DNA of 64,000 nucleotides. Source: Actinostola sp. cb2023 (lineage: Eukaryota > Cnidaria > Anthozoa > Actiniaria > Actinostolidae). Each line of letters starts with the position of its first letter. The stretch's first letter is position 1. Location: NCBI GenBank assembly GCA_033675265.1, contig JAUJYZ010000015.1, forward strand, positions 1,112,501-1,176,500. Reading direction: 5' to 3'. Under the pieces are notes generated by a model. That model was not told the DNA's origin. It searched no databases and was given only the letters and a program-made list of their open reading frames with translations. Below are positions 10,815 through 22,452 of this stretch, piece after piece. Made by a program: the position numbers and the translations under genes.

Positions 10815-10989
10815 GACTAATTAATTACAATTTCTTCATTAACTTTGCTGTTGAAATGTGATTTTATTAAGAAAATCACTTTATCCCGTTGTTCAGCCAT
10901 GTTCAGCCATTGCCCGCCACATTGAAACTCATTACTATTCAAAAATTGTGGGCGGAGCATGCCCTTTTATAGTGCGTCCTCGTGTTTAA
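10815..10989 (-). promoter_or_regulatory. repeat carrying a consensus TATA box, copy 2
   Basis: Reverse-orientation counterpart of 5645-5830. On the minus strand it reads CACTATAAAAGGGCATG followed by CTCCGCCCAC. Its outer end abuts the TTAA-flanked element at 10990. Confidence 0.45.
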
Positions 10990-11763
10990 GGGGCGCGCGG
11001 GACCTGGTAACGATTCGGGATAAAATCTGTCCGAAGTGAATTTTTCTCCCATGTGTCTAGACTTTCTCAAAGTCCGCTTTTCCTCACTTCGACTTCGTCG
11101 CTCGCTCATTCTCGCGACTTCGTCGCTCGCTAAAATTATCCGAATAAAAAAAAACCTTTGAGAATAAAAAGTGGTCGACTTGTGGCAAGTCCACCATGTG
11201 TCTTGTAGTAGAGTTTTCTAGGAGCAATTTTCATCTCTTAGAATACTATTTTTGGGATTTTACGATAAAAATGCCCTTCGTTATACACGTAGTCGGGACG
11301 TAGCGAGGCCGTGAGAACTACGGCCAATCTAGAAGCCCCCAAACACAACTTTTTGATACTTTTTTTGAGACAATTAATAGCACAAAGTGATAAACAACTC
11401 ATAATCTTTATTATTTTCTCAGAAAATTGCAAAGAATCGAAATAAATACAGGATTAAAAGCGAAATCCAAACGTTGTGAAACTGACGATCGTTTAGTTGA
11501 CACAGGAAGCCCAATCCGCTTCCACGAGTACAGAGATTGGTAAGCCTGTGGGCTGATTCAGAAATATGCGTTTTTCATGTTGATTATCGTATTCAAATGA
11601 ACATATAAGCGCTGTTAGAGTTTTTATTTATTTATTTTAATTTTTAATTTTAAAGATTTTTATTTCACCAATTGCAAGAATTACAGTACATTTTCACATT
11701 CAATACATTGTTTTACATTGATTGCATAGATGTATGATGGTGTCATATCTATAAGTATATATA

Positions 11764-11840
11764 TGATGCACATCGATTTTTCAAAATATCCTTAGTATTG
11801 AAAATGGATAGCCCCCCTTTCGTGTTGAAATGCCTCATAT
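11764..11840 (+). repeat. 77-bp direct repeat, copy 1
   Basis: Starts TGATGCACATCGATTTTTCA and is repeated essentially identically at 12229-12305. The near identity over 465 bp of spacing indicates a recent duplication inside the TTAA element. Confidence 0.9.
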
Positions 11841-12228
11841 TGAGACAAAGCAACCGCGTATATGGGTCGACACCAGAGAGATACATAGATAGGGAGGGGA
11901 GCGAAGGTTCAGTTTATAATAAAACAAAGAAACTGAGTATAACTTACATACACCTCAATTATTGCTTGCCAGGCACAACTAGTAGGCTATACTGATTCTG
12001 CGCGGTATTTTCTTGGTTAATCTATTGAAGAATCGGCCGTCCTTGACTGACGTGCGTGTCGTACTGAGAACATGTTCTGTTTCATTCAGACTAGCCACAA
12101 CACTGCCATTGAATATAAGACGCGCATATCAGCCGTCCATTGCGGCAAGTACAGTAGTCCATGCTGATAGCAACGTTACCTCATGAGGCCTGTTAACACA
12201 AAAGGATCCTTCTTGACTGAGACCCTTT

Positions 12229-12305
12229 TGATGCACATCGATTTTTCAAAATATCCTTAGTATTGAAAATGGATAGCCCCCCTTTCGTGTTGAAATGCCT
12301 CATAT
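12229..12305 (+). repeat. 77-bp direct repeat, copy 2
   Basis: Second copy of the 11764-11840 unit. It follows the motif GAGACCCTTT and precedes a TATATAT run. Confidence 0.9.
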
Positions 12306-12632
12306 ATATATTCTGATTCACATTGTACATGTTACATTCTTTACATCACAGTTACGAAAAAGAAAGAAAGAAAGAAAGAAAGAAACTAAAGGCTATCAAC
12401 TATTTTGTTCCACTTATCATAATATTGTATAAGTTTTCCGTTTCTTTTAGCGCTGTTAGAGTTACCTTGCAGTTGTATGTGACTAGTAAACAGGGAAAAT
12501 ATTTTATTAGTACAGAAAAAGTAGTGCAAAATGCTCCTAGAAAACTCGGCAAAAATACAAGACACATGGGAGAAAAATTCACTTCGGACACATTTTATCC
12601 CGAATCGCTACCAGGCCCCGCGCGCCCCTTAA

Positions 12633-14671
12633 ACTCTGACTTGGCTTATTTTGCCGCGATTATATTGATCTTGGCAGCGATTTTTCATCCAGTGAAATCA
12701 CAGCAAATATCGCGCCTTAATCGCACTAGCTGGAAAGCCTTTACACATGCAACACACCTCAACTCGGGTTTCTGACGTCGTCAGTAGAGAAGTGACGCCT
12801 GTACAAAGTTCAATTGCGCAATGTAAATGACGGAAACGGAACTAACAAGTGTCCTCGTTTACTACCGCCTCGTAGATGCAAATAGTGGCACGGCCCCTAA
12901 GGATATGCTCCAGGCTATTGTTTGTCGAATATAAAGTAATGCGAAATACACTTGACTATATTTGATTAGTGAGAAATGATCGTCTTCTGGCTAAAAAGAA
13001 TGCTGATGGCAAGTTTAAGGCCATTGAGAAACCTAAATTATAAGTGAGACAATACTGTCGCGTTCGTTTTCGTCTGTAAAGTCGTTGTGCCCGGCGGCGT
13101 TGTGTGTGTTGTAGAGAGCATAATTCAACTATCCAAAACCATCAACGGGCGAGAGATCTCAATCGTGATATTTAATTTTATGAGACTAAACAAACCCAAT
13201 CGCGCAATGAAGTAAAAGACTCACATGAAACAATGCCGAAATCATGCATGACAAAAGAATGATCTTCAGTATCAACTTGTAGCTTTGAGACAAATATTTC
13301 AGTTCCAAAACATGAATAAAATGAATTAAAATATTAAAAAAAAAAATTGTCGATTTAATAAATAAAATAAATAATTAATGTAAATCAAAAAGATGTAGCA
13401 ATAGTGACTGATTTTCCTATAAGCCGCTACCTACTGATTCTGTTCTAAACTTCTGCTGTGAACACGAACTGTTCGTTCGTCACGTCCAATCGATTAATTA
13501 AAGTTTGGCGTGGTGCAATTGCTTAATTGTTTCTTTATGGCTATTTCTGTTCAAACGAGAATCACATTCATGATTAGAAAGCACGGGCGACGGAAGTACC
13601 GAAGAAAGACCAAATAAGAAAAATAAATAAAAAGAAAGCATTTGGTCTGATCATCATAAATACTCATCACGTACGGTTTTCTCGATTTATGACGATTTGT
13701 TTTTTAAATTTAAATTTTGAAACTTGAAAACGAAAATTGAAAGAAAAAGGTAAGAAAGAAATAATTATACAGTTTTTCCAGTGAACTCGTACAGTTTTTG
13801 TGTCATGACTTTTATACCCGCCTAGAAACTTTTAAATACTCTCACGACTTACTATATAGTATAAACTAGAAATCGCAACTTTACACTGGTATCAACTGAC
13901 TGAACGACTCTCATAGTAACAAAGAACGATCGACGCGTGGACACAGATGAAATGACGCCAAATTGCCGAGATTATCAAGTTGCTACGTGCATTGTAAGGT
14001 GGCTTGTTAAAAGGCTTAATGCAAATATGATTCGTCATTACGGACTGACTTGCGTTAAACTGATCGATCCTCAATCAATACTAAAGCAAGCTAAAGGCAG
14101 GTGGCGTCCAAAGTTAGAAGGGAATCGAGAATCATCAGTCTAGTCATCCAACCTCCTGTTCAGCCTGTTCACACCGTATAAACGCGCTTCGTTTCGTAGA
14201 GGATTTACGGCAGAACTGCAGAGAATCTCAGATAAGACTTTCCTGAAAAAAACACTTGAATTGAATGACGTCAATTCATTGATGCAAAATCATCGCCGAA
14301 ACCATTACGTATATCGTGGTGAATTGAATGTCTTGGTAAAAGGGCAAGGGAAGTGATAACGACAGTGAAGGAGTATAGAATACCCTGCAGTATCTAGGAG
14401 AACGTTGCATAGTCACCTCGTGTAAGACCAATCTTCCAAGAGAATCAAACAAGAGCAAAGTTTCGCTACATGATGATCCAGTCGTATCGAGACCGTTCAT
14501 GATAATAGTACATTGGCATAAGGGCCACTAACTCTATAATATGTAAATCACAAACTGTTGAACGGTAACTTAAATTGATCAGAGAGGAGTCTATGTACCC
14601 AGTCCGTTCATCGATCAAAACTGAAGTCTTCGAAAACAGTACAGGTGAATATATATACTGCGGGGTTTACA
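12633..14671. other. no gene seen
   Basis: Intergenic sequence without recognisable coding frames, RNA genes or strong repeats. Confidence 0.45.
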
Positions 14672-14989
14672 ATGTGTATATTTAAAAAAATAGACCTCAA
14701 CATATGCGGCTTACTGTTATCAGCTCTCCTGTTTATAATTCCTGCATCAGTGTTTCTGACACTTGGTTTCATGTGTACGTTGGCATCGAAGAAAAGTCGT
14801 GAACACAGAGACTCAATCGAGGCTTGCAAACGAATGGACCTGAAAACTGACAGTATTCTACTAGTGTTTGGCTTTATCTACATGGTGGTTGGACTACTCG
14901 TCACTGGCTTTGCTTATCTCGTGTCTAATGCTGCAGCCAAGGAAGCTGCCTTGGCTCGTACCCGGAGTCTACGAGTAAACCTCGTTTGA
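14672..14989 (+). CDS. hypothetical small protein with two membrane helices
   Basis: From the ATG at 14672 the frame encodes 105 residues. Two strongly hydrophobic segments (about residues 12-35 and 60-86) flank a charged loop (SKKSREHRDSIEACKRMDLK). The C-terminus is basic (ARTRSLR). This gives a hairpin topology with both ends probably on the same side. The frame extends upstream without a stop to an acceptor-like ACAG at 14641-14644, so an earlier exon is possible. No named family was recognised. The charge pattern around both helices is orderly, which favours a real protein. Confidence 0.4.
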   Translation: MCIFKKIDLNICGLLLSALLFIIPASVFLTLGFMCTLASKKSREHRDSIEACKRMDLKTDSILLVFGFIYMVVGLLVTGFAYLVSNAAAKEAALARTRSLRVNLV

Positions 14990-17900
14990 AACAACAGAAA
15001 AAATGGGAAGCGAAAGAGTGAATTAATTTCTTTACGTGTGAACGGCTTCATTTTCATGTTTCGCCAGTGTTGGATTGACTAACGTAACCGGAACAACATT
15101 AATTAACACACAGAACCGGACTTTTTCAATTCTTAATCTCATTTTCATTTTTACCACATGTTTGCGCAACAAAGTGCCAATATGTAGCGGGAACGCGGAC
15201 GCCAAAGTAAGACCAAACGTAACGTGGTAAGAAGACACACGCAAGATGTTTAAACTAAAAAATAGCGATGTATTGGTTTTATAAACACAAATAATGACCA
15301 TGCCGACTTCTACATTATTGTGTTCAGTTTATGGCTTTTTTATACTGATAGGCTGTCAAACATTTAGTTACTGTCATATTTACGCGCCCTTTATTATGGA
15401 GATATACTGACTAAGATTTGGAAACACGGTTTAAAAGGCATAATACTCCGGATACAAGCCCACTAAAACGACAATCCGCTCTCTTATACATGTGTATGAT
15501 AATGGAAATGCGACTTTATCTTGAAATCAGATAGAAAATGCCCAATATAATGAGCCTACACTTCATGTTGAAATTCAAAAAGATGAGATTGAACGAGAAT
15601 ATAATCAATTAATATACGACGTGGTATCCAGTGATGTTCGGTTAGTGTTAATACTAAGTCGTTGTATGACGTCTTACATGATATATGGCTCTATCAAGGC
15701 ACACGCTGCAGGTCCGCGTAGAATACAACACGGCTAAACGTTCCTACTTTTAAACACCGACGCATTCTGAACACCGCGCGCGCGCTCTAAGTTGTGTTTG
15801 AAAACGTTTGTTTTTCAACCGTACCTTCATAACACAATACAAGGCGATTGTCTTTGTATGGAGATACGTCTAATACAATGAATAAACATACGTTAATCTT
15901 AATCGATTGCTTCAGTTCTTTCAATGGTTAAACTTTACGTCCATAACGTAAAACGTAAGTCTAATAATAACCACTCTAGACTACACAACAAATAGAAAAC
16001 AAGATCTTTAAATAGAAAACACATTGATCGAAAACACTGATGGAAGGAATGGATTACCTAGGGTTAGTAACTTATCCTGTTTGTCAATTATTAAACGACG
16101 TTGATCGTTCTATATTTACATTCGAATGCTGGTGGATAGATGAACTAGTGTGAATGATAGCTCATTACCAATGTCTTCATATACGCTATTCTAATTAGTT
16201 GTTACATTAAACTCCACAAATTCTAAATTGAATCATGCCAGTTGTTTGATCGTATAACCAGAGATAAAGGCGATTTAACGATCTTATAGCAGCAGACGAG
16301 AAAACAGTCGTAATTGTATTTCAGTCTACCGTCTGACAGTCGAACATTTCAGTGTTCAACTTTACCTAGTTACGTCTGAAAGGGCTCGGTAACTATCAGT
16401 AGCTATGATGATGGTTACTATGGGACAGGGGCGGGGCTAAGTGGGCGGGATTTTCGTTTCATTATTCATTGTACCATTTATTATTCTTCTTCTTTTCTTT
16501 CGTTTCTTTTGTGTGTCTTTAAAGTAGTAGCTGTATATTTAAATGCATCGATGCGGCAAATAAAGGTTATTATTATTCATTAAAAACCTAAACTTCGATT
16601 CATCTGTCAATGAGGTAACGTCTAGTCAGCAGCACGAACCAGTTACTGTATACATGTAGCTGCGCCGCCGTTAGTAAAGCTTGACTCTTTCTTTGTATCA
16701 ATCTTTCTTGTGTATTCTCGTAACGAAACAGATCCAAACTACAGATTGCTGTTGTATTTTATCACAGAAAACAAACAAGCAATAAAACACGCCTCTTTGT
16801 CACTTACATCGATCACAACTCTACTTTGCCCGAGGGAATACAGTTCGTTGGAAGTGAGCCGTGATAACGATAGTTGGACCGCGTTTTAAAGTAATAATGT
16901 GTGTTGCTTATCATTTCAATCTACATTATTTCAAGAAGCGCTTCTAAGATCTTCTAAGTAGTTCGGGCCGCTTTAATGAACTCAAAGTAGTTTTTTTTTT
17001 TATTTTTTTAATTAATTTTTATTTGAAATAATATCTTAATATTACAATACAAAAATGTAAGCTACTAATACTAATACAATACTAAAACAATTGGAACAAT
17101 TGACATATACACTACTACTACTACAATATTACATGGTCTATAACAAATAGATAATTTATAAGTGATATAGTACATTTCGCTTTTCCTCTATATTACTGAC
17201 AGCGTACGCGGCTGTTCAACCAAGAGGTATTGTTAACTAAGAATATGAAATTCAAGGCACTTATTACCATTGACGAAGAAGCCGCGATCTCTATGTACTG
17301 TCTGATGTACCCAGCGTAATCCACCCACCTAAGACCAAAGCCTTTGAATTCTTGTTGAATAAACCGATCTTCACTGAGTATTTGGTGTACAAACTGTTTA
17401 ATCATCAGTTACTCGAGTTTATTTTAAGATTTCAGTAAAGCGTTGAGGAAATATTGTGGCCGCGTTCACCCAGACCGCGCGAAGGTTATACATCAACGAA
17501 AAATAACATCGTATGGTTGAATTGTTTACAACGGAATCGAATAGGAAGCGCTTTTCCATCGAAATCAAATTATCATTTTGTCTTGAATATGACCGACGTA
17601 AAGTCTACGCTATTCTCAACACAAGAAATACAATCAATTGATGTATAATAAATATACAATATATCAATTAATGTATATTTGTTTTGTGAATGTCGTACAC
17701 CTGGCCACCCAGGGGGAATATATACACTAGTCAATTACGTACGCTAATGTACATGCGAAAATTAATGCAGTTACCTCGGGAAATCTCAATCCAGACAGTT
17801 TTGGACTCCCTGTGGTACGAAAGTAGGAAAGAAGACTGGGAAAGAGAACACAAAGAAGACTGAGAGATAGATAGCATCTTCATCCCCACCCTCCCTTCCC

Positions 17901-18300
17901 TCCTTTCCGATTCCCATAAAGTATAGTACTTACAAAATGTTCTCTTGTAACGGTTAAAAAGACGATGATGACGATGATAATACTGTTGACAATAGAAAGA
18001 AAACTATGATTATGATATCGTATCTTAGCAACGCACCTGCTGAAGAGAACCAAATTTAAGTAAAACTAAAATGACTATGCACGGGCGGTAGTAAGGGGGA
18101 GGTGGTGGGACAATTTTCTTTTCAGTGAAGAATTCTTGTACTTGATGTACCAATGTGAACGAGGAAAGGGGCGTGTGGTTGATACGACAGCTCTTATATA
18201 AACCGAGTTCCACATGTTTTAATCTCACGTGATTGGTTTGGCCAATCAGCAGGTTTTGAAATCCCATACCTCTCTCTTACCATTACATCAGATAGTTGGG
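14990..18300. other. no gene seen; a few regulatory-like and retroposon-like patches
   Basis: Within this stretch, 16428-16450 holds two GC-box-like motifs (GGGGCGGGGC, GTGGGCGGG). At 16558-16578 AATAAAGGTTATTATTATT resembles the 3' tail of a retroposon. At about 16990-17170 an A/T-rich stretch with a T-run resembles a retroposon 3' end in reverse orientation. No coding gene is evident. Confidence 0.4.
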
Positions 18301-18361
18301 AACATAGTCATCTAAGAACTCAACCGCCACGTCATAAAAATCCCATTATCCTTGCCGTATA

Positions 18362-18427
18362 ATGGCGGTTTTACTCTTGTTAGTCGCACTTTTGCAAAGC
18401 CTTACAACAATTCAGGGCGAAGACTAA
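18362..18427 (+). CDS. upstream ORF, 21 residues, signal-peptide-like
   Basis: An ATG at 18362 opens a short frame, MAVLLLLVALLQSLTTIQG plus ED, then stops with TAA. It ends 109 bases before the acetyltransferase start and is in a different context from it. If transcription starts upstream, it is a hydrophobic uORF in the leader. It could instead be a decayed signal-peptide exon. A CCAAT-type ATTGG lies just after it (about 18439). Confidence 0.3.
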   Translation: MAVLLLLVALLQSLTTIQGED

Positions 18428-18536
18428 ACGAACAGTGATTGGTCAGCTTAAAATCATTAAAAGTCATAAGTGGATCACTTTTTGACGATTACAACTTTAT
18501 ACAAAATACCGTTAGTAGAACTGGACATTTCGTTCG

Positions 18537-21500
18537 ATGGATCCGGCAAAAAATACCAACCACCATTACAAGGTCCGTAAGGCTATAGTGAATGATGTCC
18601 CGGCTATTGCTAAGATGATAAGGGTATGTTTACGAACTCATATCATGGTTATATATACAAGAATTGATGGCGTTTCAAATGTTAGACCACTTGTTAGACC
18701 ATTCGATTTTGTTAGAAAGTAATTAAAATGACTAGTAAAAAAGAAATTATCTTTTCTTTCTAATAAATATGCCATTATATATCACTCGAAATCGCAACAC
18801 ATCGACCAAAGATCAAGAACTTGTCTTGACTGAAGCATCATATAGTACAATGATTATTTGACGATCTCTATTACTTCAGTACACGCAATCTCATAAACTA
18901 ATAGTTCAATAACCGATATTTTAATCAGGGCTTAGCGGAGTACCTAGGTGAACCAGGAAGAACGAAAATAGGTGAACAAGGTCAGTGAGTACATGTCTTT
19001 GAAGGATTTGAAAACAAGTCATGGAACTCCCCAACAGCCAAGTCACAGGGTCTACCCTTAATAGACCTCTTTAGCTTGTATGCAAATTGCCCATTTCAAA
19101 CCACGTGATGCGGTAAACATGATATTCTCTGGAGAATTGTTCCTTTATATTTCTGAAATGTATTCGTTCATATTGAAAGGACTAATTCTCCAGAGAACAC
19201 CATGTTTACATCACATGGTTTGAAATGGGCAATTTACATACGAAGCTAAAGAGGTCTATTAATCAACAAGCGCCCATGCATGCCATCCATTGCGTTATAG
19301 ACGCACGAGAGAAAATATAAAGAAGAAGAAGAAGAAGAAGAACAACAACAACAACAACAGAATAGCTTTAAAGAACCCCAAACAAGCGGCGTAAGAGTGG
19401 TACGAGGCGTTGCCGAGTGCGACTCTAGCTTGTTAAGAATTCTTAGTGATATTTTCTCGAGTGCGTCTATAACGCTATGGGCGCAGGACCACGCGAGTTG
19501 GCTAATTCGAAAGAACTCGAAAGAACTAGAAACTGGAGTATTAATGTTCTAGCTTAGTTGAGAGAGAAGGAACTTCAGACCACGTGACTAACTTTTTTTA
19601 TATTCCAGAGTTGTTGCGTGATGGCTTTGGCGAGAAACCGCTGTTCTACTGCCTGGTAGCAGAAGAAGTCTCGATCAAAAGCGAGGGTAAAAGATAAATA
19701 AAATCTCATGATAGTTTCTGCAGAGAAAGAAATTTTAAAAATGAGAGAACGAAACAACTGAATAAATAAAAAAATACAAAGGACGAAAGATAAAACTGAA
19801 CGCACGCATGAATAGGAAACCACGCCAACCGGTCTATAGAAAACACGCCCACCGGTCTATAGGAAACCACGCCCACCGGTCTATTGGAAACCACGCCCAC
19901 CGGTCTATAGAAAACCACGCACGCCGGTCTATAGGAAACCACGCCCACCGGTCTATAGGAAAACCAAATTGGTGAATTGTGATTGGTCAATTAGCAGTCC
20001 ATAACTTTCGCACATCTTATTAACCTCCGTTTGTTCGGTCCGTACCGTAAGCTAAGTTATGGAACATCGGTTTTTTTTTCTTCCTTTTTTTATGCCGCGC
20101 GCTATGCTACACGCTTGGGGCCATAACTCAGGGGGGGGGGGGGGGGGGGGCTAGAGGGGGGGGGGGGGGGAACTCAGTGAAAAAAAACTCGGTCCATAAC
20201 TTACGATACGGCCCTCGCACTCGGTTAATTAGTAAGAGGCTTGTATTGATGCATGATATGTGAATACAGAATGTGGTGTCAACGCAGCCAAAGTACAGCC
20301 CAGGAGGTGGGAGAAACAGATTCTTGGCGTAGCTGTTTACTTCTACACGTATTCTACATGGGAAGGCTCGATGCTCTATTTGGAGGATCTGTTTGTCATC
20401 CCTTTTGCAAGAGGTCAGTTCACCACAGGGATCCCAACTATCTCTTCGGAGGATATTGCGTAAAAATGAAGAAGAAAAATGAGTGCTTGGGAGGGCTTCG
20501 TTTGGTAGGGTGCGCTGGATAATACTGGGTTCCCTGTGGAACTCGCGGTTTACCACAGGAAGCCCATCATTTCTACAATAGCCACAGAAGAGATTTTGGG
20601 TTGCCTGTGCTTTAGTAAGAATAAAATATTGGTGTAGTAATTAGTCATACAAGGTTTACTCATAGTAGTGTAGCATTGGACCGTTTTTATAGCAATTGTA
20701 CGTTTGCAGGTCAAGGAATAGGGACATCTATAATGAAGAAGCTGGCAGAGGTAGGCATTGTGGATATTGCTCCAGGGAGGGGGGGGGGGAGAGGGGGGGG
20801 GGGAGGGGGGGGACTCCCATACTGAATGGGACAGGGGGGAGAGAGGGGGGGGGGACTCCCATACTGAATGGGACGGGCCGTTGATCGTCGTCTCTTTTAG
20901 GGGTGTAAATTACGTTTTTTTGTATCACTTAGGTTGTTCACGGCGAAACGCCAATATTATTAGCCGTCAAGGTATCATTAAGGGTTGCTCGCGAAGACTG
21001 ATAAAACCACCTATATTGTGCTGGTGGTCTAGACCGATCAGGCACGAAATCTGTAATGTTTCTGGTTTAGAATGGTATCTTTTAGGGGTCAAATAAAGCT
21101 TAAGCCACGCCCAGATCAGTCTCCTTTAGGGGTTTAATTCAAAGTATCCGACGATCATCCCCGCCCCTTTCACATGGGAGATCCCCCCCAAGATATTGTT
21201 ATTGTAATGGTAAAACATAGCAATACATGCAAGCAAATATTAAACAGTATCTCTTGATACCATTTACTGCTATTCCAGTATGACACTTATGGAAAGGTAT
21301 TCATTAATACGCCAGTTTCGAGTTGTTTACGCACCGCTGTACTCCTCGACAAAAGACGCGTTTGCTCAGGCTTAGCCTCGATCCAGAAAATAACCCGTGC
21401 AATTTAACATGGTTTCTATTGTTGAATGTCAACACTTTTTCGCATTCTCGTCGGTATTTGTGCATAATTTACACTGAATTGAGGCTAAGGCTGAGCAAAT

Positions 21501-21854
21501 GCGTCTTTTGTCAAGGAGTACAGCGGTGCGTAAACAACTCGAAACTGGAGTATTCTTGAATTATACATCAAAATAACAATGTACTTTTTGTTTTTTTTGT
21601 TTTTAAAGTTGTTTTTTTTAAATAATTTTAGCAGATAATACTATATTACAATACGTACAATGTACTTACAATAACAATGTACTTACACAATCAATCTCCC
21701 ATAGATTGCTAAGGAGAGCAACTGCTCACGCATTCAATGGATGTCACCCCAAGGCCGTCCATCCGTAAAATTCTACAAGAAAATAGGTGCAGACTGTCTG
21801 GAAGACTGGTGCGTGTTTAGGTTGGATAAGCAAAAACTGGATGAGATGATGTAA
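18537..21854 (+). CDS. diamine (spermidine/spermine-type) N-acetyltransferase, six exons
   Basis: The protein belongs to the GNAT family and is expected to transfer acetyl from acetyl-CoA to polyamines or related amines in the cytosol. Exons are 18537-18623, 18929-18980, 19609-19686, 20270-20413, 20710-20750 and 21705-21854, all bounded by GT and AG, with intron phases 0,1,1,1,0 that agree at every junction. The result is 183 residues, against 171 in human SAT1. Family landmarks are in order: LLRDGFG (48-54), CLVAEE (about 61-66), LGVAVYFYTYSTW (about 91-103), LYLEDLFV (108-115), the acetyl-CoA loop RGQGIG (120-125) and KFYKKIGA with the expected catalytic Tyr158. The C-terminus EDWCVFRLDKQKLDEMM matches the family end. 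Odd points: the usual WN motif before the catalytic Tyr is replaced by a WMSPQGRPS segment. Introns carry MITEs, a minisatellite and G-runs. SAT1, SAT2 (thialysine) or a lineage-specific paralogue cannot be told apart. AATAAA at about 22473 may be the polyadenylation signal. Confidence 0.9.
19059..19263. mobile_element. MITE in acetyltransferase intron 2
   Basis: The termini TTAATAGACCTCTTTAGC are mirrored at the right end, with a further paired block CCCATTTCAAACCA / TGGTTTGAAATGGG and an inner block TTCTCTGGAGAATT. The palindromic outer TTAA may be the target site. It is non-coding. Confidence 0.7.
19813..19961. repeat. ~24-bp minisatellite, about 6 copies
   Basis: The unit approximates GGAAACCACGCCCACCGGTC plus TATA, with single-base variants. 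It lies in intron 3 of the acetyltransferase gene. The open minus-strand frame across it is a product of the repeat. Confidence 0.9.
20129..20170. repeat. poly-G run
   Basis: Two long G runs (20 and 15 bases or so) separated by CTAGA, in intron 3 of the acetyltransferase gene. Such runs are prone to assembly length errors and could fold as G-quadruplexes. Confidence 0.9.
20774..20875. repeat. G-rich duplicated segment
   Basis: G-rich runs alternate with two copies of ACTCCCATACTGAATGGGAC. It begins just 24 bases after the intron 5 donor at 20751. Confidence 0.85.
21306..21553. mobile_element. MITE in acetyltransferase intron 5
   Basis: The arms of about 60 bp start AATACGCCAGTTTCGAGTTG and are mirrored at 21490-21553 (9 of the first 10 bases pair). 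Inner paired blocks include GTACTCCTCGACAAAAGACGC. It is non-coding and lies 150 bp before the last exon. Confidence 0.75.
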
Positions 21855-21907
21855 TATCACGTGACTGTCAAAGAACATTCTATAATGAGTGTTTCCTATT
21901 TCATATA

Positions 21908-22452
21908 CACCTATTCCAAATACAGCTATTTCAAAAAAGGTTGGTGAAGGTATTGTTGCATCTTGCATCTTGCATGTTGCATACCAAGCCCGAAATGCAC
22001 TATGGGAATTTTCCCAAACTTTGTCTTGGCAATATGAAGCCGGCATATTTTCTTCTGTATGTGCATGCAGACATTGTTTACATATGATCCACAATACATT
22101 TCGGGCTTGGTATGCAACATGCAAGATGCAAGATGCAAGATGCAACAAAACTGGCACCAACCTTTTTTGAAATAGCTGTATCGTTGTCCGAGCCGAAAGC
22201 AACAAGCAAGAAGCTGACGACCGCAAAGGACTTTGGGAATCTCCTAATTAATTAATTTATCCGTGGTACTTGAGAAGTTATCCCTACGAGCGTTGAATAG
22301 CAATCATTGGAACTATTCGGTCATTTGAAAATGCATATTGTCAAAATGTCTACGGATGAATAAATGAATAAGGAGAAAGTCCCAATGCCCTTTGCGGTCG
22401 TCAGCTTCTTGCTTGTTGCTTTCGACGGGGACAACGATTTTTGGAATAGGTG
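21908..22452. mobile_element. Tc1/mariner-type MITE with TA TSD, hosting a second MITE
   Basis: The ends CACCTATTCCAAA and TTTGGAATAGGTG are flanked by TA on both sides (21906-21907 and 22453-22454). Inner arms include AGCAAGAAGCTGACGACCGC and its complement. The left arm is split by the nested MITE 21923-22178. The element starts 54 bases after the acetyltransferase stop codon. Confidence 0.75.
21923..22178. mobile_element. nested Tc1/mariner-type MITE with TA TSD
   Basis: The ends CAGCTATTTCAAAAAAGG and CCTTTTTTGAAATAGCTG are flanked by TA (21921-21922 and 22179-22180). The arms contain repeated TGCATCT and pair for about 80 bp. It interrupts the left arm of 21908-22452, so it is the younger insertion. 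Confidence 0.8.

Larger units (their letters stand above)
10990..12628. mobile_element. 1.64 kb inverted-repeat element with TTAA TSD
   Basis: The left end GGGGCGCGCGGGACCTGGTA is mirrored at the right end, and the match continues for about 68 bp to CTCCCATGTGTC. TTAA flanks both sides (10986-10989 and 12629-12632). TTAA targeting is known for piggyBac and Kolobok elements. No transposase remains inside. The interior contains a 77-bp direct repeat (11764-11840 and 12229-12305) and a short run of GACTTCGTCGCTCGCT repeats near 11085-11135. Confidence 0.7.
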
